From: Porphyridium purpureum
Taxonomy: Eukaryota; Rhodophyta; Bangiophyceae; Porphyridiales; Porphyridiaceae
Assembly (NCBI GenBank): GCA_008690995.1
Contig: VRMN01000008.1
Coordinates: forward strand, 372,001 to 436,000
Direction of reading: 5' to 3'
Length of the DNA stretch: 64,000 bases
Part shown: positions 10,067 to 20,875 of the stretch, in pieces
Layout: every line of letters starts with the position of its first letter
Numbering within the stretch: the first letter of the stretch is position 1
Made by a program: the position numbers and the translations under genes
The notes under the pieces: generated by a model
Told to the model about the DNA's origin: nothing
Database searches by the model: none
What the model saw: only the letters and a program-made list of their open reading frames with translations

Positions 10067-10087
10067 GGTACAGTCACTGGAGTACAG
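10067..10087 (-). promoter_or_regulatory. Paired GGTACAG / AGTACAG upstream of glucokinase
   Basis: GGTACAG and AGTACAG lie 14 bp apart, about 115 bp upstream of the glucokinase ATG; on the gene strand they read as two CTGTAC words. The arrangement matches the GTAC clusters of other gene starts here. Confidence 0.45.
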
Positions 10088-12165
10088 CCCAGAAGTGGCT
10101 CGGCAGCGTGCTCGGAAACTTTCCTTGCTGGTACCCGAAAAAACCGTGGCGAGACGTGCAGAGATGCTCCCAACGGAGATGGTTGGTCCCGACGGCACAC
10201 CCAAAGGCGGCTCTTATGCTCACAGAGCCGTGCGGTAGTGCGCTCTTGAGCCAGCCATGTTGTCGCTCACTTTTGCTGGGGGAAAGGTCCTTGAAGGTCG
10301 TTCAGCACACAGTCCAGTGAGGAAGCTCCGCTTGCTCCGGCTCGAGTCCTGCGCGGTGAACGTCTCTTCTTCCTTGAGGTCCGACATAGAGGCTCTCTTA
10401 CTTGTTCTCAGTGTCCCTTTCGTCCTCTTACAACCTCTTCTAGAAATGTTGGCAACTAGAATCGACGTTTATGGTCCGATGCGCTCGAGCGAAACCGACA
10501 GGTGATGAAAACGGATGTCTTCGATGGCGATGCAACGCTGTCTTCTTCTCAAGTTGCGACGACCCATCATGTCGAACGAGCTTGTTCACCAAAGGCGAAC
10601 GGACGCCGGAATGCTGCTTCGAGTCTAGATACCACTCACGCAAACACCAAATTTTCTTGTCCTTTGTATTTTCTTCTCTGACTGGCGCCGTCAGACAACA
10701 AGCACTCGCAATTATAACATTTTCAAGACTTCCGGTCAACCATAGACAACGCGTCAGCCCGCTCGAAAGTCGCTATCCTTCATCAGGGCATCGTGTTGGT
10801 GCGCAATTCCAGAGAATTCTTCGACATTACGAGCCCTTTCCACAACCTCACGGTTCAGCTAGCCTTGGGTGCGTCGCTTTTCGAGCGCACCGATAATCGC
10901 CTGTAACAGCTGAAGCAACAGCTGAAGCAAAACTGTGTCATGGTCCTTGTACACAGCCACCCGCCGTCTCGGCCTGTGCATGCGGGGCGCGGAAGCCTTG
11001 ATGTGCCACACAAAAGCCACGAAGTGCGCAGCGCGCGATAGAGTCCTTTACACCTTTGGTATGGCGATGCGACCCAGTCGGGCTGCCGTGCGACTACTCT
11101 CTCAGATGAGCAAGTCCGCGCAGGTGGACTGCGTAGCCTAAACCTTGCCTGCGGGCCTCGCCGACGCGGTATATAAAAAATACATCCTCTCACGTTGGCC
11201 CGCTTAGATCATCAAGAGAGTAACAAGGTTCCAGGAGAATAACCTTTTTCATGCTCGTCCTCAGGAGACAATGGCGTTCACCTTTTGTCCCACAGCTCTT
11301 ACGGTTTTCTCGGGCATGCCTGTTGATCAAGTTCTCAAACTTGCGAAACTCCCGGGCTTGAGCCCAGCCTCTTGCTCTTTGTTGAATCAGCTCCGTCATT
11401 CCTTACGAACACGCGGTGGGCAAAGAAAAAGAAACACGGTTTGCGGATCGTGTTTTGCTGCTGGCGCCCACAACCGGTGCCACTCCAAGACACCGACGTC
11501 GAAGCACACGCTCTCCGAAAATGTTCCTGTCCGTCTGCAGAGTACAATGCGCAGTCCGCGGCTCCGTTTACATGGACTCTCTTTGTCGAACTGAGCGATA
11601 GAGGCGCGATTCATTCCCAGAGCATCGTAACCAGTTTCCTGCGCCTCGCCCGGACTTGGTGAGCAGAGGCGTGTCTGAAGAGAAGTGCTATCCTTGGAAA
11701 ATAGAATGATCACGCACACTTTTGCGGTGCGCGTTTCCAACCTGCTCACGACAAGTTTCTCATCTGCGCCAATAGCCGCACGCCCGTCGTGTCCGGTATA
11801 AAGGAGACATGGACGTGACGGGTGTCGCTTTTCGGAAAACCTCGGAAAGCGAAGAATAAATTTTTTCCGTGTGCAAAGTTTACACGTTAATAAACCTGTT
11901 GATCGGGAGAGAATAGACGCAATCTTACGCCTCCCATCAATTGACACTCTTGACGGGAGACGAACCAGCCAGAGGTCCGCAGGCAGATCATTTGCTCTCG
12001 CTGAAGCAGGTTACTTTGACACTCACAATTTGCAACAATTTACTCAAAATCGATTTTCGTTGAAGTCTCAATCACTCCCACGTGCGGTGACCGAGTTGGC
12101 CCGAGAAGATTGCCAACATACAGTCTGACAGGATTTGGCGCTGATTCAAGCGGTTGTTCGTCGGC
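10088..12165. other. Gene-free stretch, about 2.1 kb
   Basis: No reading frame here has a recognisable domain or the base usage of the flanking genes. Short open frames on both strands look random. A small direct duplication of the word CAGCTGAAGCAA occurs near 10905-10930. The stretch adjoins the decayed RNase H locus and may be eroded mobile-element sequence, but no terminal repeats or conserved motifs are visible to me. Confidence 0.5.
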
Positions 12166-15100
12166 TCAAGTTAGCTTGAACAATCTCGCAATCAACGCCA
12201 AATCGCGCTGGCCGCATTGAGCATTCGATAGTTGGCTCATCACACGCTCCAGCACATGGACATTAAGCATTTGACCAGATTCCTTTGACGTACCTATTGA
12301 CGCGAGACTGTCCGCCTTGCTGTTTTCCTTGCGCGGGACCCACATCACTTGGAACGGCCGAATGCATCGGATCACCAGCATGCGCGCAAGCAGAGCGTTC
12401 AAGAGCAGCCCGTCGTACGACGCGGGCGCTTTCGTGCGAGACTTGTGAAGGATTTCAATGCTCTTGTTGTCGAGTATCTGAAAGGCGTCCGAAATGGCCT
12501 TGGAGTCGGTGCGCATCTCCGCTGGTCGGCCACAATGAAGCGCTCGCCTGATTTCCGAATGCCCTTCTCCAAGCTATATCCATGAATCGGAAATAATTTG
12601 TTCCAGACCACAAATCCCTGCAATCATTTCGGCGTGCACTGACGTCGTCGGTTGATCCTGAAAGCCAGCCGCGATGTTGCGCGCATCGTCTGGCCCGAAA
12701 TATACACCGATCCCGCGCTTGGACGACATTTGGCAGTGCGAGCCATCTACAGCGACAATATCGCTTTCCAGCATGCCGTCGGGACTTTCTGGCAGCTCGG
12801 CGGCCAACTCGTTGGTAAGCCGGCCATCCGTGAAGAAAGAAACCTCGCCGACTGGACCAAGCCTGGACCACATCCAATTTGACCATCGCTTCAGACATAA
12901 CCGTGACGGTTCGTTTGGTTCCCACCAAATTGACACGTTGCAGAGCGTCTTCAAGAGCATCAGACGGAGATCAACGGAGTGCCAGAGCTCTTTCGGCGGC
13001 AACTTCTGCCATGGGAATGTCGCTCTTTCTGTCGACAAATGAGCAAACACTAACTTCAGCTCTAGATGTCCAAAGTGCTGACCAACCCAAGTCTGGTACA
13101 GTAGGTAGTTCAACGTCAGAAGGAGTGCCTCGAGCTCGACATGGGCCGGGCTGCTCTGCTCATTTGCCAAGAAGGACACAGATGTGTTCCTCCGATCCCT
13201 CACTCCAAAATGCAGAACCACTTGGCCGCGGCCAGTCTTGACCTTGCTCGAGACATGGACGGAGACTGGCGAGCGCGGCAAGTGCTGTTTGTGTGTCGAT
13301 TCGGATACATCAATATTGCTTGGACGTACTATTTCAGGCTCGAGAGTGACATCCGACCTCGAAAGCTGCTTCACGACGTCCTCGTCAACTAGCTTGCAAT
13401 ACGCAACTGCGTCTTCCACATTGTCAAAGCGCTTACCACGAGTGCCGGGTACACCACAAGTCAGGTTACGAAAATCCTGGTCACTAAACACAATACCTCG
13501 AAATCTGCCCTTGCCTCGCTGCATGGCGTAGAACCTTTTAATCGCCGCCACATCTTGACCCGAGCGGCCATTGGTAGTTGCCGTATCGAAGCTCGTGCAA
13601 CATTCGCTTTTCCATCCTGAGACACCATCAGTCGAGGCGCGAAAGTTTTCACTAGGGAAGACCACAGGATTGATCCTGTCTTTGCCAATTTTTCTGCCGT
13701 CGGATACTTCGTTTTCAATGCCATTCCCCAAGCAACCCAACCTCTGTCTATCTGCCTCTTTGTTGACACCACATACCAATGAGGATGCTGTCAACGGCAA
13801 CCTATCGGATCTCGGGTTCTGCGCAATTTCTTTGTTGGGGTTAGATGAAGTGCAGTACGCGATTGCGTCACTGAGCGAAGGAAACTGCATGCCCTGGCCT
13901 TGACGGCTTTCGCCTCCATTCATGAACGCATTGTACATGTCGGGGGAAAAAACCACGCCTGTAAAGCCGTTCTTGCCATTCTGCACCGCGTAAAATGTTG
14001 ATTCGAGAGGCGTGTTTTGAGCAGCAAAAAATGCCGTCACGTCATCAACATTTTCGCACACCTTCGTATGAAACTCCGAAACGCCGAGCGTTTGGGCTTC
14101 GAATTCCTTTCCCGTGAAAACGATGCCTCGAAATCTCTCCCTCCCGTTCGCAATTGCGTACATGATCGACGTCTTGATGATCGTGTCAGATTCTTCGTTT
14201 CGATGCAGTGAAGTCCCTGCTGTGAAAGTGGATGATTGCCGTTCCGCAGAATGCACATTCAGTTGACTGGATGTGCAGAATGCAATAGCTTTGCCTAGGT
14301 CTGAAAAAGATTGTCCGCGGAAAGACAATCCTGTTTTGTGAATGCAAGCATAATATTCCTCAGCGGAAAACAAAACACACGAGCCCATCTGAAAGAACTG
14401 CAAACCATAGAACGGCCCTTCTAAGCTGCTATTATGTGACTCAAAGAAGTCCTTCACATCATCGATATCCGTACAGCGCTTTCCCTTGAATCCAGTAACT
14501 CCATCTGCCAGTGCGCAAAATTCAGGAAGCGAGAAAACAAGTCCTCGAAATGCATTTTGCCGTGTTGAACAGCATAAATGGGTGATATTGTAGAGCTCGA
14601 AGAGCTTGTTTTGCTCTCCTTCTCCGATTCTCCGCTGTTCGCTTCTTTCGATAAAACCGATTCAGGCGATTTCGAGTCTCTTACACTTACTTTTCGAGCG
14701 AGTGCAGGTGCTGGAAACTCGGAGAGTTGCCGTGATCTCTCGGCACCCAGTTCATTCCACTCTGTTGCGAAGAACGGGTCCTCGGGTGTCATGCAGAATG
14801 TGACGGCTTCATTCAGATTAAAACACTTTTTGACTCGGTGCTGATCGCTTTCGCTTCCACTCATCAGCGCTTGGTGCGCATCGGACGAAAAACCCACCAC
14901 TTTACAAAGGTGCTTGCCTTCTTGCACCACGAAGTATGGTGGCTTGACAGGTTCACCGTGACCCTCAAAAAATGTTATGACAGTGAAAATGTTTCCACAC
15001 TTTTTGGCTTTCCAGTTTGAAACACCTGGCGTCTTGGTCATAAATTGACGTGCCGTGAAAACGATCCCTCGAAAATGGTTCGCGCCGTGCAGAATAGCGT

Positions 15101-16358
15101 ACATTGGGAGAGTGGCTTTCTTCGTCGCTTCACTCCGATGAGGATTGCGCTCTCCCTGTAAGCCACCGTTTTCCCTTCTAGGACTCGAGCTACCTTTTCC
15201 AGATGCCGAACACGATCCTGTGCAGTATGAAATGGCTTGATCCAAGTCCACGAACTGCTTGCCTGGCTTATCAACCTGGGAGCAACCCTTCGTGAGAAAA
15301 TCGAAATCGCGCGATGAGAATACAACACCACAAAACGCACTCACGCCATTCTTGATGGCGTAAAACGGTGGTCGAATGGCATGTGCATCGTTCTCGAAGC
15401 AGTAAATGGTACCTTCACGAGCGGTTGGACATTGCTTGCCAATAAATCCTGAGACTCCATCTGTCCATGCACGAAACTGAGATTCCGAGAAGACAAGGGC
15501 CTTCACATTGTCCTTTCCACTTCGTATGGCGTACACCGGAAACCTTCTGTCCGGTCTACTCTTCGCTGCGGGGTGGATCTGAGACCTCCTGCCGTCAAGA
15601 CCAGCCCTCAGGATACTGTCAAGCGGTTCCGAAAGCTCTGAAGTCGAGTTTCTCGTGCGAGATGCACAAGCTGGCTTCGACGTTGTCAGAGTGCCTCTAA
15701 GTGATGTGCAATAAGTCATCGCTTCGTCAAAGTTCTGACATACTTTTCCAGGCCCCGAGGAGCCAGCTGGACACATCCAGCTCTGGAAATCGCGCCGCGT
15801 GAACACTGCACCACACATTCCGTTCCTACCATACCGGATGGCGAAGAACGGAGGTGCTTGCGGTAATCCTGTACTGCTGCAGAAAACTAGCGCCTCAGTA
15901 GTGTTGCGAAAGCTCTTTGCCTTGACTTCGCTTACTCCCTTCACGAGTGCATGATAATGCTCCGAGGAAAAAACGATTCCTCAAAAGCCCTGCCGTCCAT
16001 GCCTTATGGCTTAGAATCTCACAGCTTCTGCGCTACTCCCCTTTAAGTCACTCCACCGAGATGAATCATCATCTCCCACTTCTTTGCCCCCAAGATGCTC
16101 GAGATCGGTAGATTCCTGCAGAGCTGCACAAAAAATATCATCGCGCTCTCCGGCTGAGTCCCGCTGCGCAGAACAGCTGTCCATGACCGTTGATTCCGCC
16201 AGCATGCAACCCAATACTAACCGCGCCCTGCTGCTTTCATGTATCTCGATTTTTTTTTCCTTTTTTTCCGAGCGACACGTTTCCAAGCCTAGCTCACAGC
16301 AAGTGACTCGTGTATCACCGGGTCGAGTACGCAACGCGCTTGCCGCACAGCACATCAA
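12166..16358 (-). pseudogene. Decayed locus: about 12 RNase H1 hybrid-binding-type repeats followed by two RNase H-like domains
   Basis: Read on the minus strand, the locus encodes in successive pieces about twelve copies of a 45-50 residue module with the pattern [FY]YA[IV]..G, F.G[IV]VF, and a closing A..YC. This is the fold of the eukaryotic RNase H1 N-terminal hybrid-binding domain, also known as the caulimovirus viroplasmin (PF01693) domain. Copies run from about 16020 down to about 13330. They are followed by an RNase H-like domain (about 13230-12880) and a second, better conserved one (about 12760-12200) with VAVDGS, GIGVYFG, HAEM, TDSKAI and KADSLA segments. The locus is broken, with about five interruptions. 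Whether it descends from a host RNase H1 duplicated in place or from a virus- or retroelement-related source cannot be settled here, so it is treated as a fossil. The domains are still easy to read, suggesting moderate age. Confidence 0.75.
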
Positions 16359-16370
16359 CCTCCGTCAACA

Positions 16371-17471
16371 ATGGATGAGACCAGAGACCGTTCGCTCCGT
16401 CCAGTTCACAAGGTCGGGGCCAGCTTCAACCTGGGCCCGAACGCGCGAGTTCGCTTTTCAGCTTTCTCTGGTAAAAATGAGCATTTTAATATGAACACCA
16501 GTTCCGGGTTTTCGTTTTGCATGCGAGTCAACCGCATCAACAGCATGAATGGCAGCAGCAGCTGTGACGAGCAGAAAGGGATTCGGATGCAGATGGATCG
16601 CATGGCGTTCATAAAAGGTCCTGGAGCGGCCGCGCTTCTGCGGCAGCGTGACGAACGGCGGACGCGGGCATGTGGACTGCAGCGCGGGAGCAGCTCTGCG
16701 CAGGCAAACACGGCTGAACGGGGCGATGTCATCGCAGTAAGCCGGCGTGGCAGTCGTCACATGGTGTGCTGTGGAGAGCTCCAGGATCAAGACAAGCAAG
16801 CCAATGCCGACAGGTTAAAGTTGCTGCTGCGAGAGTACGACGATATGGCGCTGTTTGCGACGCAAGTGGGAATAGACCGGGGCCCGCTAGCGCAGTATGT
16901 GCTGCGAAAAGCACTCAACCTGCCTCTTCCGCAAAAATTCAGTGCGGACCCGCAGCTCAACACAAATGATCACACACTGGCCGCTGCGCTCCGCGAAGTC
17001 AGTGAGTTGTCGCAAACCCCTGAGCAAGATGGCGAGAGCCTAGTACGCATCAGCGAGTTCAGCGGCGAACACACGTGGAAGAATGTGCTGTGCTTGGCAC
17101 GGGGTGATAGCACAGTGTCGTGGGTACCGAACGGCAGCTCGCTGAACTACAGGCTCCGCAAATTGCCGCAAGAGTACGCGGCACGCGTTGAGGGCGAGCT
17201 AGAATGCTCTTACGCAATGATGGGTGGGTTTGTGTCTGGATCGATGGTTTGCCCATGCAGTGCCGAGTACGAGCAGCGTGAAATCAGGATTGCTGTTGAA
17301 TGCTCTACGCCTAGCCGAACTCGAGGAGCACCTTTTGTGCGCGCGGCCGTCCCGGATTCTGTGCTGTGGACGCAGTCCTGGTCGGCGGTGTACTGTAAAG
17401 ACCGCCTGCTGGTGCTGGTGAATAGGGCCTCCGGCGGATTATACGCTCTTGCTGGCACCGCGGTACGGTAG
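16371..17471 (+). CDS. Unknown protein, possibly plastid-targeted
   Basis: A 366-residue frame from an ATG at 16371, starting just beyond the decayed RNase H locus and transcribed away from it. The first 130 residues are basic and Ser/Arg-rich with few acidic residues, like an organelle-targeting region. The rest forms a mixed helix then strand-rich region (RLKLLLREYDDMALF near residue 155, then alternating strands to the end). The C-terminal LWTQSWSAVYCKDRLLVL followed by a Gly turn and hydrophobic end faintly recalls plastid fibrillin or lyase-type beta barrels, but there is no motif I would rely on. It could be lineage-specific. Confidence 0.55.
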   Translation: MDETRDRSLRPVHKVGASFNLGPNARVRFSAFSGKNEHFNMNTSSGFSFCMRVNRINSMNGSSSCDEQKGIRMQMDRMAFIKGPGAAALLRQRDERRTRACGLQRGSSSAQANTAERGDVIAVSRRGSRHMVCCGELQDQDKQANADRLKLLLREYDDMALFATQVGIDRGPLAQYVLRKALNLPLPQKFSADPQLNTNDHTLAAALREVSELSQTPEQDGESLVRISEFSGEHTWKNVLCLARGDSTVSWVPNGSSLNYRLRKLPQEYAARVEGELECSYAMMGGFVSGSMVCPCSAEYEQREIRIAVECSTPSRTRGAPFVRAAVPDSVLWTQSWSAVYCKDRLLVLVNRASGGLYALAGTAVR

Positions 17472-17518
17472 AATCCAGTGAACATACTTTAATGAGCGGA
17501 AGACCCGCGCGTGCGCGC

Positions 17519-18064
17519 CTAATTTGGAAGAGGTTGGCAAGCTTCCCTGACGGACTCTGGGAGCTGGTCTAGAATGAAATTGTAGATGTTCTTAAAATCG
17601 GGCACCGAGCGTAACTCGAGGCGCGCACCGTCCTTGAGAAAGATGACGAGGTCAGCGGAGCCGCCGCCCATGCGTCTGACATACTTCATGGATTCGACGT
17701 CGCGGTACACAATCTCGACGTGGTCCTTCCCTTGGAAACCGCCGTCGATGGACACGCGGCGTGACGTGACCTTGTATCGCACCCAGAACTGCCTGGCGGC
17801 AGCGGCAATGAACGGAATGATGCCAATGACCGTGAGCGTGGTGATCGCCGGGATGATCAGCTCTGTCCACGCTGGCTTTCCCTCGAAGAACACGACCTCT
17901 GGCTCGAGCTTCTGCTTTGGCTGCGCGACCTTGCCCAACCCGGGCTTGAACTTTTCTGCCATGACCGTCCATGCGGTCCTCCGCGCGACGCGCGCCTGCG
18001 CGTTCGATACACCGACCACGCCTCCTGCCTTGAACCGCACCTCACATCCCAGCCTCGCGGGCAT
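17519..18064 (-). CDS. Plastid-type bacterial-PH (YdbS-like) membrane protein
   Basis: A 181-residue protein from the first in-frame ATG at 18064. About 35 residues of Ala/Arg-rich, acid-poor sequence resemble a plastid transit peptide. A hydrophobic segment (IIPAITTLTVIGIIPFIAAAA, about residues 70-90) is followed by the bacterial PH fold: RYKVTSRRVSIDGGFQG, VEIVYRDVESMKYVRR, DLVIFLKDGARLELRSVPDF. The YKVT..R segment is the hallmark of the family, which anchors small PH domains to membranes in bacteria and plastids. The molecular function is not established. It is convergent with the unknown gene upstream, with about 48 bp between stops. Confidence 0.75.
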   Translation of the reverse strand: MPARLGCEVRFKAGGVVGVSNAQARVARRTAWTVMAEKFKPGLGKVAQPKQKLEPEVVFFEGKPAWTELIIPAITTLTVIGIIPFIAAAARQFWVRYKVTSRRVSIDGGFQGKDHVEIVYRDVESMKYVRRMGGGSADLVIFLKDGARLELRSVPDFKNIYNFILDQLPESVREACQPLPN

Positions 18065-18515
18065 CAGTCGCACAGCCTCGGGCGCGCCATAACAAACCCG
18101 ATACTGCTCATACTCGCTCTACTCTTCCTCCCTCCACACCCACCCACCCACCCTCCCTCCCAACGACCCGTGTACTATTTCCTCTCCTGCCGCCGCCCTC
18201 GCCTTCCGTTATCCTCCGGCGCCTCGACAACAGCCACCAGTCCACAACTCCCTGTTCCCACATTCCTCCTCACCCACCACCCCCTCCATCTCCATGCTTA
18301 TCTCACACCCATCTCCTCATCGCACGCACTCACCCCACACTCCTTCCACGAGCTCTCGCCAATTCGCTCATGTTTTTCGGTCTGTTTCTCCCGTCTCTCT
18401 CTCTTTTGTAAACTCATCACCTCTCTCTCACATATCGCGCGCCGAGAAGAGTTGCTATCAAGACACTCCAATTTACTACGGGAAATCTCACCCTCCCACC
18501 TCGAACACGACACAA
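18065..18515. other. Pyrimidine-rich leader/promoter stretch
   Basis: The 450 bp upstream of the PH-protein start are strongly C/T-rich on the plus strand (CCTCCCTCC, CTCACCC words) with no coding signal. Read from the gene strand this is a purine-rich leader like that of RPL9. Confidence 0.4.
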
Positions 18516-18580
18516 CTGTACATGGTGTACACCTACTGGACACAGTGTACATACTGAACACGTGCTGTACAGAAGGTACA
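18516..18580. promoter_or_regulatory. Cluster of five GTAC cores
   Basis: Five GTAC words, including CTGTAC at 18516 and CTGTACAG at 18565, fall within 65 bp. The cluster lies about 450 bp upstream of the PH-protein gene. From 18581 to 19326 no convincing gene is visible on the plus strand, so the cluster either serves the minus-strand gene at a distance or marks an unrecognised transcript. Confidence 0.5.
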
Positions 18581-19326
18581 CTTGGGCGTGAGTGGGGCGG
18601 TGCGCAGGGCGACTGGTGGTGAGGAGTTGCGATGGGGGCGTTGACGAGGGTTTGGGAAGGGGTTGAAACGGTGGGGCCATGGCGAGGGGAGTGCTGCTGC
18701 TAGGGCGCTGGCTACACGGTTCAGAATGGCGGTGGCGTGGCGTCTGTGGTCTTTGGCTCAGCGAGGCGCAGCACAGAAAAGCGCCGCAGGGTCCCACAGT
18801 CGCGGTGACTGCGCCGAGCAACGTATTGGTGCCGCGCGCCAGGCGGGCTTGCTGCGAGTCGTTGTTTTGTTGTTGTTGTCGTCGTCGTTGTCCTCCTCGT
18901 GAGGCGTTTCGTTCCCGCCACGTCCAGGTGCGGGACTTCGCTCAATTCCACCCAGCGCTGGAGCACGCATTCCGCGTTTGATTGGTTTGCCGAATTGCGG
19001 CTGGCAAAGGCGTTCGCGGTCGTTCGCTCGGCGTGCCGAATTCCAAAACAGGCTGGTTGCGTGAACGGCTCGGCTCGCGGCGACACGCGCTTGCTTGATG
19101 CGTGCGATGACTCCGCATAGGACAGGACGGAGCGTGCAAGCCACAAGGTGTTCAGCCCAATATGTCGCTTTAGCTCGCGCGGCTGAATCACAGGGGCATC
19201 AAGCCGGAACATTCCGGACGTATTGCCTGCATTCCAAGCCGAGCGAGAGGCAGTCTTCCTTGTATCGGTCAGGGTCCAAATGGTAGATGCTGCTCAGCGC
19301 CTCGAACCGGTTCGGGCTGTAGAGTG

Positions 19327-20121
19327 TCACTGCCCGTCCGGCTGCTCATTTGCCACGTCCGTTGTGACGAAGCGGCGAACTGGGTACATGAGATTGCTCG
19401 ACGTCAATGCTCCGCGCTCAATTGTCTGATCCGCCTGCCACTGGCATGAGTACACTAGCGAACGCAGCTCATGGGTCCCGCAAACCGTCATGAGCTGGGC
19501 GTCAAAAATCTGTGCATCCAACGGCGCAGAGCTTGTCTCCCCGTGAGCCTCTTTGTCTTGTGAAACCAGGCGTTGGGCGCTGCCGTGCAGAAACAGACCG
19601 TGCGCAAGTTCGTGGAGAACTACGGACTCGAGGTCGAACCAGTCGTCCGTGCCATAACCATTTTCGTCATCAAAATGCCAGGATATCGACGGGCGGATTC
19701 GGATCAGCACGTGAGGCAAAACCGACATGTCTTTGCCCTGTTGCTCGCACTGGGCGTCCGCGCAGAATCGACAGGTCCTCCGCTCCAGCGAACCTGGAAA
19801 TCCCGGGTCTTTCTCAAGCACCGTCAAAGATACCGCTGGTGAAGCGTACGCCCAACCCAAGCGAACCGAATACGTCGGCTTGCTCACTGCCAGGCTCGAG
19901 CCATCTAGAGAGTCGTCCCACTCAAAGACGATGCTCAAGGGGACAAGTGTACGAGGCCATTGCTTTTCCCAGTGAGCCACAGCTCGCAAAATGGTGGGCA
20001 TCGCGCGAGCAGGAACGCCCGGCCCAAAACACGGCCGGAAATCCGCCTGGCCATGGACCCTGACAGCGAGCAGAAGCACCGCAACGACCAGCGCGGTCCT
20101 CAGCCAGCTCTTGTTCATCAT
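19327..20121 (-). CDS. Secreted metzincin-type zinc metalloprotease
   Basis: A 264-residue protein from the paired ATGs at 20121/20118; the frame is open further upstream, but this start gives a clean signal peptide (WLRTALVVAVLLLAVRVHGQA). The catalytic core reads HELAHGLFLHG, which fits HExxHxxxxHG exactly: two zinc His, the general-base Glu and a third zinc His. Downstream SNLMYP matches the Met-turn of matrixin-like metzincins. Cys-rich CRFCADAQC and a W.FDDENGYGTDDW segment precede the site. I infer an extracellular protease, perhaps acting on the matrix or cell coat. There is no propeptide cysteine switch I can identify and no hemopexin domain. Confidence 0.8.
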   Translation of the reverse strand: MMNKSWLRTALVVAVLLLAVRVHGQADFRPCFGPGVPARAMPTILRAVAHWEKQWPRTLVPLSIVFEWDDSLDGSSLAVSKPTYSVRLGWAYASPAVSLTVLEKDPGFPGSLERRTCRFCADAQCEQQGKDMSVLPHVLIRIRPSISWHFDDENGYGTDDWFDLESVVLHELAHGLFLHGSAQRLVSQDKEAHGETSSAPLDAQIFDAQLMTVCGTHELRSLVYSCQWQADQTIERGALTSSNLMYPVRRFVTTDVANEQPDGQ

Positions 20122-20323
20122 GGAAATACCAGCCACGCCTCGCAGCACTTGTGCATACTTGGAAAGTAAAAAGACGGCGCGACACGATCTTGGCCATCTT
20201 CTTGCCTGAGGAAAAAAAAAAAGAAAGCCGATCTTCTCCACGAGGATAAAAAGGACGGTTAGGCAATAAATCCTGCCCGTGGATGCAGGAAGTAGGAGCA
20301 TGAAATACTATTGCTAGCACCTT

Positions 20324-20764
20324 TCATTCAAAATGATGTTTTCGGCTCGCGAGATCCAAAAGCTGTACGTATTGGTCCTCACGAACCGCGCACTCGCGTT
20401 CGAGGCGATCCACAGATGGCTTCTCCTGCAGAAACGCCTTGACCTCCCACGCCAGCATGGCGGCAATAAGCAGGATACTAATACTATAAATAGCGACGGC
20501 GGCACCGTCTTCGAGGTCGCCCGCGTCGTCGAGAATGATCTTGATATTCAGGAGCGCCAGAACCAGCGCAGACAGCGCTGCCACGCGGCGCCCGCGGCTT
20601 CGGTGCACGGAATCACTTAAATTTGGAGGCACCTCGAGCTCGAAGTCAAAAGCCGCGCAAGGCGCTGCACTCACTGGCGGCGTTGCGAAGTTTACTCGTC
20701 GAGCCATTCCACTGTGATGACAACCAGGCACCACAGCTCTGTCCGTCTTCTTCACTTGCTCCAT
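20324..20764 (-). CDS. Small membrane protein with two transmembrane helices, unknown function
   Basis: A 146-residue protein from the ATG at 20764, chosen because the frame upstream runs through promoter-like motifs. A Ser/Ala-rich N-terminus and an acidic EVPPNL segment are followed by two hydrophobic helices (VAALSALVLALLNIKIIL and VAIYSISILLIAAMLAW) joined by a short acidic loop, then a charged helix (RLERECAVREDQYVQLLDLA). The layout suggests a hairpin with both ends on one side. I do not recognise a family. Confidence 0.5.
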   Translation of the reverse strand: MEQVKKTDRAVVPGCHHSGMARRVNFATPPVSAAPCAAFDFELEVPPNLSDSVHRSRGRRVAALSALVLALLNIKIILDDAGDLEDGAAVAIYSISILLIAAMLAWEVKAFLQEKPSVDRLERECAVREDQYVQLLDLASRKHHFE

Positions 20765-20803
20765 CCCTTCCGCCAGCTCTTTGGACCAACACACAAACGT
20801 GAA

Positions 20804-20875
20804 AGTACAGTGGGAACTTTGTGAATAAGGTACAGTTACAGGTTCAGGTGAGCTGTACTTTCGAGTAACCCTAAA
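20804..20875 (-). promoter_or_regulatory. Three CTGTAC/GTACAG words plus telo-box-like TAACCCTAA
   Basis: AGTACAG (20804), GGTACAG (20829), CTGTAC (20853) and TAACCCTAA (20866) lie 40-110 bp upstream of the ATG of the small membrane protein. The ACCCTAA word is like the plant telo-box. The combination recurs elsewhere in the window. Confidence 0.5.

Noticed and set aside
9640-10320. 226-codon plus-strand frame
   Set aside because: Antisense to the N-terminal part of glucokinase and its promoter; composition is biased and no family is recognised.
18679-18981. 100-codon plus-strand frame downstream of the GTAC cluster
   Set aside because: It is Cys/Arg-rich with competing frames of similar length in all phases, and there is no sign of conserved sequence.
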